DNA from: Metridium senile
Lineage: Eukaryota > Cnidaria > Anthozoa > Actiniaria > Metridiidae
Assembly (NCBI GenBank): GCA_949775045.1
Contig: CATKSA010000006.1
Span: forward strand, 1-64,000
DNA length: 64,000 bases
Direction of reading: 5' to 3'
Shown: one piece after another, positions 58,884 through 64,000 of the stretch
Layout: every line of letters starts with the position of its first letter
Position numbering within the stretch: position 1 is the first letter of the stretch
Notes under the pieces: model-generated
The model's input: the letters and a program-made list of their open reading frames with translations, nothing else
The model's database searches: none
What the model was told of the DNA's origin: nothing
Position numbers and translations under genes: made by a program

Positions 58884-61334
58884 GTTACCATGTGTGCAAA
58901 AGGGAAAAACGATCCCTGATGTAACCTTTGTTCATAGGTGAACAAAGGTCCCTAATGTAACTTTGTGATCCCTTTTGTAACCTTACCATGTGTGCAAAAG
59001 GGAGAAACGATCCCTTATGTAACCTTTGTTCATAGGTAAACAAAGGTCCCTAATGTAACTTTGTGATCCCTTTTGTAACCTTACCATGGGTGCAAAAGGG
59101 TAAAACTATCCCTTATGTAACCTTTGTTCATAGGTGAACAAAGGTCCCTAATGTAACTTTGTGATCCCTTTTGTAACCTTAACATGTGTGCAAAAGGGAA
59201 AAACGATCCCTTATGTAACCTTTGTTCATAGGTGAACAAAGGTCCCTAATGTAACTTTGTGATCCCTTTTGTAACCTTACCATGTGTGCAAAAGGGAAAA
59301 ACAATCCATTATGTAACCTTTGTTCTTAGGTGAACAAAGGACCCTAATGTAACTTTGTGATCCCTTTTGTAACCTTACCATGGGAGCAAAAGGGAAAAAC
59401 GGTCCCTTATGTAACCTTTGTTCATAGGTGAACAAAGGTCCCTAATGTAACTTTGTGATCCCTTTTGTAACCTTACCATGTGTGCAAAATGGAAAAACGA
59501 TCCCTTATGTAACCTTTGTTCATAGGTGAACAAAGGTCCCTAATGTAACTTTGTGATCCCTTTTGTAACCTTACCATGTGTGCAAAAGGGAAAAACGATC
59601 CCTTATGTAACCTTTGTTCATAGGTGAACAAAGGTCCCTAATGTAACTTTGTGATCCCTTTTGTAACCTTACCATGTGTGCAAAAGGGAAAAACGATCCC
59701 TTATGTAACCTTTGTTCATAGGTGAAAAAAGGTCCCTAATGTAACTTTGTGATCCCTTTTGTAACCTTACCATGTGTGCAAAAGGAAAAAACGATCCCTT
59801 ATGTAACCTTTGTTCATAGGTGAACAAAGGTCCCTAATGTAACTTTGTGATCCCTTTTGTAACCTTACCATGTGTGCAAAATGGAAAAACGATCCCTTAA
59901 GTAACCTTTGTTCATAGGTGAACAAAGGTCTCTAATGTAACTTTGTGATCCCTTGTGTAACCTTACCATGTGTGCAAAAGGGAGAAACGATCCCTTATTT
60001 AACCTTTGTTCATAGGTGAACAAAGGTCCCTAATGTAACTTTATGATCCCTTTTGTAACCTTAGCATGTATGCAAAAGGGAAAAACGATCCCTTATGTAA
60101 CCTTTGTTCATAGGTGAACAAAGGTCCCTAATGTAACTTTGTGATCCCTTTTGTAACGTTACCATGTGTGCAAAAGGGAAAAACGATCCCTGATGTAACC
60201 TTTGTTCATAGGTGAACAAAGGTCCCTAATGTAACTTTGTGATCCCTTTTGTAACCTTACCATGTGTGCAAAAGGGAGAAACGATCCCTTATGTAACCTT
60301 TGTTCATAGGTAAACAAAGGTCCCTAATGTAACTTTGTGATCCCTTTTGTAACCTTACCATGGGTGCAAAAGGGTAAAACTATCCCTTATGTAACCTTTG
60401 TTCATAGGTGAACAAAGGTCCCTAATGTAACTTTGTGATCCCTTTTGTAACCTTAACATGTGTGCAAAAGGGAAAAACGATCCCTTATGTAACCTTTGTT
60501 CATAGGTGAACAAAGGTCCCTAATGTAACTTTGTGATCCCTTTTGTAACCTTACCATGTGTGCAAAAGGGAAAAACAATCCATTATGTAACTTTTGTTCT
60601 TAGGTGAACAAAGGAACCTAATGTAACTTTGTGATCCCTTTTGTAACCTTACCATGGGAGCAAAAGGGAAAAACGGTCCCTTATGTAACCTTTGTTCATA
60701 GGTGAACAAAGGTCCCTAATGTAACTTTGTGATCCCTTTTGTAACCTTACCATGTGTGCAAAATGGAAAAACGATCCCTTATGTAACCTTTGTTCATAGG
60801 TGAACAAAGGTCCCTAATGTAACTTTGTGATCCCTTTTGTAACCTTACCATGTGTGCAAAAGGGAAAAACGATCCCTTATGTAACCTTTGTTCATAGGTG
60901 AAAAAAGGTCCCTAATGTAACTTTGTGATCCCTTTTGTAACCTTACCATGTGTGCAAAAGGGAAAAACGATCCCTTATGTAACCTTTGTTCATAGGTGAA
61001 CAAAGGTCCCTAATGTAACTTTGTGATCCCTTTTGTAACCTTACCATGTGTGCAAAATGGAAAAACGATCCCTTATGTAACCTTTGTTCATAGGTGAACA
61101 AAGGTCCCTAATGTAACTTTGTGATCCCTTGTGTAACCTTACCATGTGTGCAAAAGGGAGAAATGATCCCTTATTTAACCTTTGTTCATAGGTGAACAAA
61201 GGTCCCTAATGTAACTTTATGATCCCTTTTGTAACCTTAGCATGTGTGCAAAAGGGAAAAACGATCCCTTATGTAACCTTTGTTCATAGGTGAACAAAGG
61301 TCCCTAATGTAACTTTGTGATCCCTTTTGTAACG
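58884..61334. repeat. 13- and 12-monomer higher-order units with GGGTAAAAC
   Basis: GTTACC/CTGATG lies at 58884, 60158 and 61334 (1,274 and 1,176 bp). Order: GTTACC, GGAGAAACG/GGTAAAC, GGGTAAAACTATCCC (59101 and 60375), AACATG, CAATCCATT, GGGAGC, AAAATGG, common, GTGAAAAAAGG, common, AAAATGG, GGAGAAACG/TTATTT, TAGCATG. The shorter unit lacks one common monomer. It also has private changes GTAACTTTTGTTC, GGAACC and GGAGAAATG. Confidence 0.86.
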
Positions 61335-61954
61335 TTACCATGTGTGCAAAAGGGAAAAACGATCCCTGATGTAACCTTTGTTCATAGGTGAACAAAGGTC
61401 CCTAATGTAATTTTGTGATCCCTTTTGTAACCTTACCATTTGTGCAAAAGGGAAAAACGATGCCTTATGTAACCTTTGTTCATAGGTGAAGAATGGTCCC
61501 TAATGTAACTTTGTGATCCCTTTTGTAACCTTACCATGTGTGCAAAAGGGAAAAACGATCCCTTATGTAACCTTTGTTCATAGGTGAACAAAGGTCCCTA
61601 ATGTAACTTTGTGATCCCTTTTGTAACCTTACCATGTGTGCAAAAGGGAAAAACGATCCCTTATGTAACCTTTGTTCATAGGTGAACAAAGGTCCCTAAT
61701 GTAACTTTGTGATCCCTTTTGTAACCTTACCATGTGTGCAAAAGGGAGAAACGATCCCTTATGTAACCTTTGTTCATAAGTGAACAAAGGTCCCTAATGT
61801 AACTTTGTGATCCCTTTTGTAACCTTACCATGGGTGCAAAAGGGAAAAACAATCCCTTATGTAACCTTTGTTCATAGGTGAACAAAGGTCCCTAATGTAA
61901 CTTTGTGATCCCTTTTGTAACCTTACCATGGGTGCAAAAGGGAAAAACGTTCTT

Positions 61955-63330
61955 TTATGTAGCCTTTGTTCATAGGTAAACAAAGGTCCCTAATGTAACT
62001 TTGTGATCCCTTTTGTAACCTTACCATGGGTGCAAAAGGGAAAAACGTTCCCTTATGTAACCTTTGTTCATAGGTAAACAAAGGTCCCTAATGTAACTTT
62101 GTGATCCCTTTTGTAACCTTACCATGGGTGCAAAAGGGAAAAACGATCCCTTATGTAACCTTTGTTCATAGGTGAACAAAGGTCCCTAATGTAACTTTGT
62201 GATCCCTTTTGTAACGTTACCATGTGTGCAAAAGGGAAAAACGATCCCTTATGTAACCTTTGTTCATAGGTGAACAAAGGTCCCTAATGTAACTTTGTGA
62301 TCCCTTTTGTAACCTTACCATTTGTGCAAAAGGGAAAAACGATTCCTTATGTAACCTTTGTTCATAGGTGAACAAAGGTCCCTAATGTAACTTTGTGATC
62401 CCTTTTGTAACCTTACCATGTGTGCAAAAGGGAAAAACGATCCCTTATTTAACCTTTGTTCATAGGTGAACAAAGGTCCCTAATGTAACTTTGTGATCCC
62501 TTTTGTAACCTTACCATGGGTGCAAAAGGGATAAACAATCCCTTATGTAACCTTTGTTCATAGGTGAACAAAGGTCCCTAATGTAACTTTGTGATCCCTT
62601 TTGTATCCTTACCATGGGTGCAAAAGGGAAAAACGTTCTTTTATGTAGCCTTTGTTCATAGGTAAACAAAGGTCCCTAATGTAACTTTGTGATCCCTTTT
62701 GTAACCTTACCATGGGTGCAAAAGGGAAAAACGTTCCCTTATGTAACCTTTGTTCATAGGTAAACAAAGGTCCCTAATGTAACTTTGTGATCCCTTTTGT
62801 AACCTTACCATGGGTGCAAAAGGGAAAAACGATCCCTTATGTAACCTTTGTTCATAGGTGAACAAAGGTCCCTAATGTAACTTTGTGATCCCTTTTTGTA
62901 ACCTTACCATTTGTGCAAAAGGGAAAAACGATTCCTTATGTAACCTTTGTTCATAGGTGAACAAAGGTCCCTAATGTAACTTTGTGATCCCTTTTGTAAC
63001 CTTACCATGTGTGCAAAAGGGAAAAACGATCCCTTATGTAACCTTTGTTCATAGGTGAACAAAGGTCCCTAATGTAACTTTGTGATCCCTTTTGTAACCT
63101 TACCATGTGTGCAAAAGGGAAAAACGATCCCTTATGTAACCTTTGTTCATAGGTGAACAAAGGTCCCTAATGTAACTTTGTGATCCCTTTTGTAACCTTA
63201 CCATGTGTGCAAAAGGGAGAAACGATCCCTTATGTAACCTTTGTTCATAAGTGAACAAAGGTCCCTAATGTAACTTTGTGATCCCTTTTGTAGCCTTACC
63301 ATGGGTGCAAAAGGGAAAAACGGTCCCTTA
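61955..63330. repeat. 7-monomer duplication (686 bp) headed by the diverged monomer
   Basis: Diverged monomers at 61955 and 62641 are 686 bp apart, exactly seven units. The first run is diverged, GTTCCC, GGGTGC/GATCCC, GTTACC, CATTTGTGC/GATTCC, common with TTATTT, CAATCCC with GGGATAAAC. The second continues diverged, GTTCCC, GGGTGC with the extra-T ending, CATTTGTGC/GATTCC, two common units. GTATCC (about 62603) and GGGATAAAC (about 62530) are private changes. Confidence 0.8.
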
Positions 63331-64000
63331 TGTAACCTTTGTTCATAGGTGAACAAAGGTCCCTAATGTAACTTTGTGATCCCTTTTGTAACCTTACCAT
63401 GGGTGCAAAAGGGAAAAACGTTCCCTTATGTAACCTTTGTTCATAGGTAAACAAAGGTCCCTAATGTAACTTTGTGATCCCTTTTGTAACCTTACCATGT
63501 GTGCAAAAGGGAAAAACGATCCCTTATGTAACCTTTGTTCATAGGTGAACAAAGGTCCCTAATGTAACTTTGTGATCCCTTTTGTAACCTTAACATGTGT
63601 GCAAAAGGGAAAAACGATCCCTTATGTAACCTTTGTTCATAGGTGAACAAAGGTCCCTAATGTAACTTTGTGATCCCTTTTGTAACCTGACCATGTGTGC
63701 AAAAGGGAAAAACAATCCATTATGTAACCTTTGTTCTTAGGTGAACAAAGGACCCTAATGTAACTTTGTGATCCCTTTTGTAACCTTACCATGGGAGCAA
63801 AAGGGAAAAACGGTCCCTTATGTAACCTTTGTTCATAGGTGAACAAAGGTCCCTAATGTAACTTTGTGATCCCTTTTGTAACCTTACCATGTGTGCAAAA
63901 TGGAAAAACGATCCCTTATGTAACCTTTGTTCATAGGTGAACAAAGGTCCCTAATGTAACTTTGTGATCCCTTTTGTAACCTTACCATGTGTGCAAAAGG

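Larger units (their letters stand above)
1..64000. repeat. 98-bp satellite DNA array, uninterrupted
   Basis: The whole window is a head-to-tail array of one 98-bp unit, about 653 copies. The period is read directly: the motif TTACCATGTGTGC at 1 recurs at 99 and then every 98 bp, with rare 97- and 99-bp units. Monomers differ from the common form at roughly zero to six sites, and the same substitutions recur in many copies. Orientation never flips. No unique sequence, transposon, gene or other satellite interrupts it, and the array continues beyond both edges. Known satellites of this kind sit in centromeric, pericentromeric, subtelomeric or B-chromosome heterochromatin; which one applies here cannot be told from sequence alone. 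I do not recognise the family. No stretch of the window holds a supportable gene. Confidence 0.98.

Noticed and set aside
1..64000. CRISPR array
   Set aside because: Units are contiguous 98-bp near-copies with no unique spacers and no flanking genes. CRISPR repeats are much shorter and alternate with unique sequence.
1..64000. Inverted blocks within the array
   Set aside because: I looked for the reverse-complement junction motif CACACATGGTAA on the plus strand and did not see it. All units run in one direction.

Overview
The window is one uninterrupted tandem array of a single satellite DNA. The repeat unit is 98 bp, so about 653 monomers fill the 64 kb, all head to tail in the same orientation. 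I found no gene, RNA gene, mobile element or unique sequence. The array runs off both ends. GC content of the reference monomer (positions 1-98) is 38 of 98 bases, with one CpG per monomer. This architecture (short monomer, dozens of recurrent monomer variants, nested higher-order duplications) is that of eukaryotic centromeric, pericentromeric, subtelomeric or B-chromosome heterochromatin. It is unlike a bacterial or viral genome. I do not recognise the family and cannot name the species; a plant is plausible, but that is a guess.

Inside the monomer there are three layers of structure. (1) A 24-bp dyad with perfect 10-bp arms around a 4-nt loop (41-64 in the first monomer). (2) A 9-bp inverted repeat that spans each monomer junction (85-93 with 111-119); its right arm can alternatively pair with a 6-bp element downstream. 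(3) Three direct copies of a core of the form TCCCT-NN-TGTAAC-Y-TT (starting at 29, 65 and 85), which suggests the monomer grew from a shorter ancestral repeat.

On the large scale the array is a mosaic of named monomer variants in a partly conserved order, copied in blocks of 2 to about 50 monomers. 0-5 kb: a 24-monomer block (2,351 bp) duplicated almost without change. 5-16 kb: 4-mer, 13/15-mer and alternating-dimer blocks. 16-27 kb: blocks with a three-monomer cassette (GTCGCT / CATTGG / ATTAAC variants) repeated at offsets of about 2.25, 4.6 and 4.9 kb, including an 8-mer present three times. 27-43 kb: blocks with 99-bp monomers and GATTCC variants, with 5-mer, 6-mer, 8-mer and 23-mer duplications. 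43-51 kb: 12-mer and 18-mer higher-order units, the 18-mer in three consecutive copies. 51-64 kb: 21/23-monomer-spaced blocks, a 13/12-mer pair and a 7-mer pair.

The most diverged variant (with CGTTCTTTTATGTAGCC) was counted 27 times and is followed every time by the same partner monomer. Copy boundaries fall in register, and several hybrid monomers are visible. These point to unequal crossing-over or gene conversion as the engine of the array. Coordinates of block edges are by eye from shared private variants and are approximate to within a monomer unless stated otherwise.
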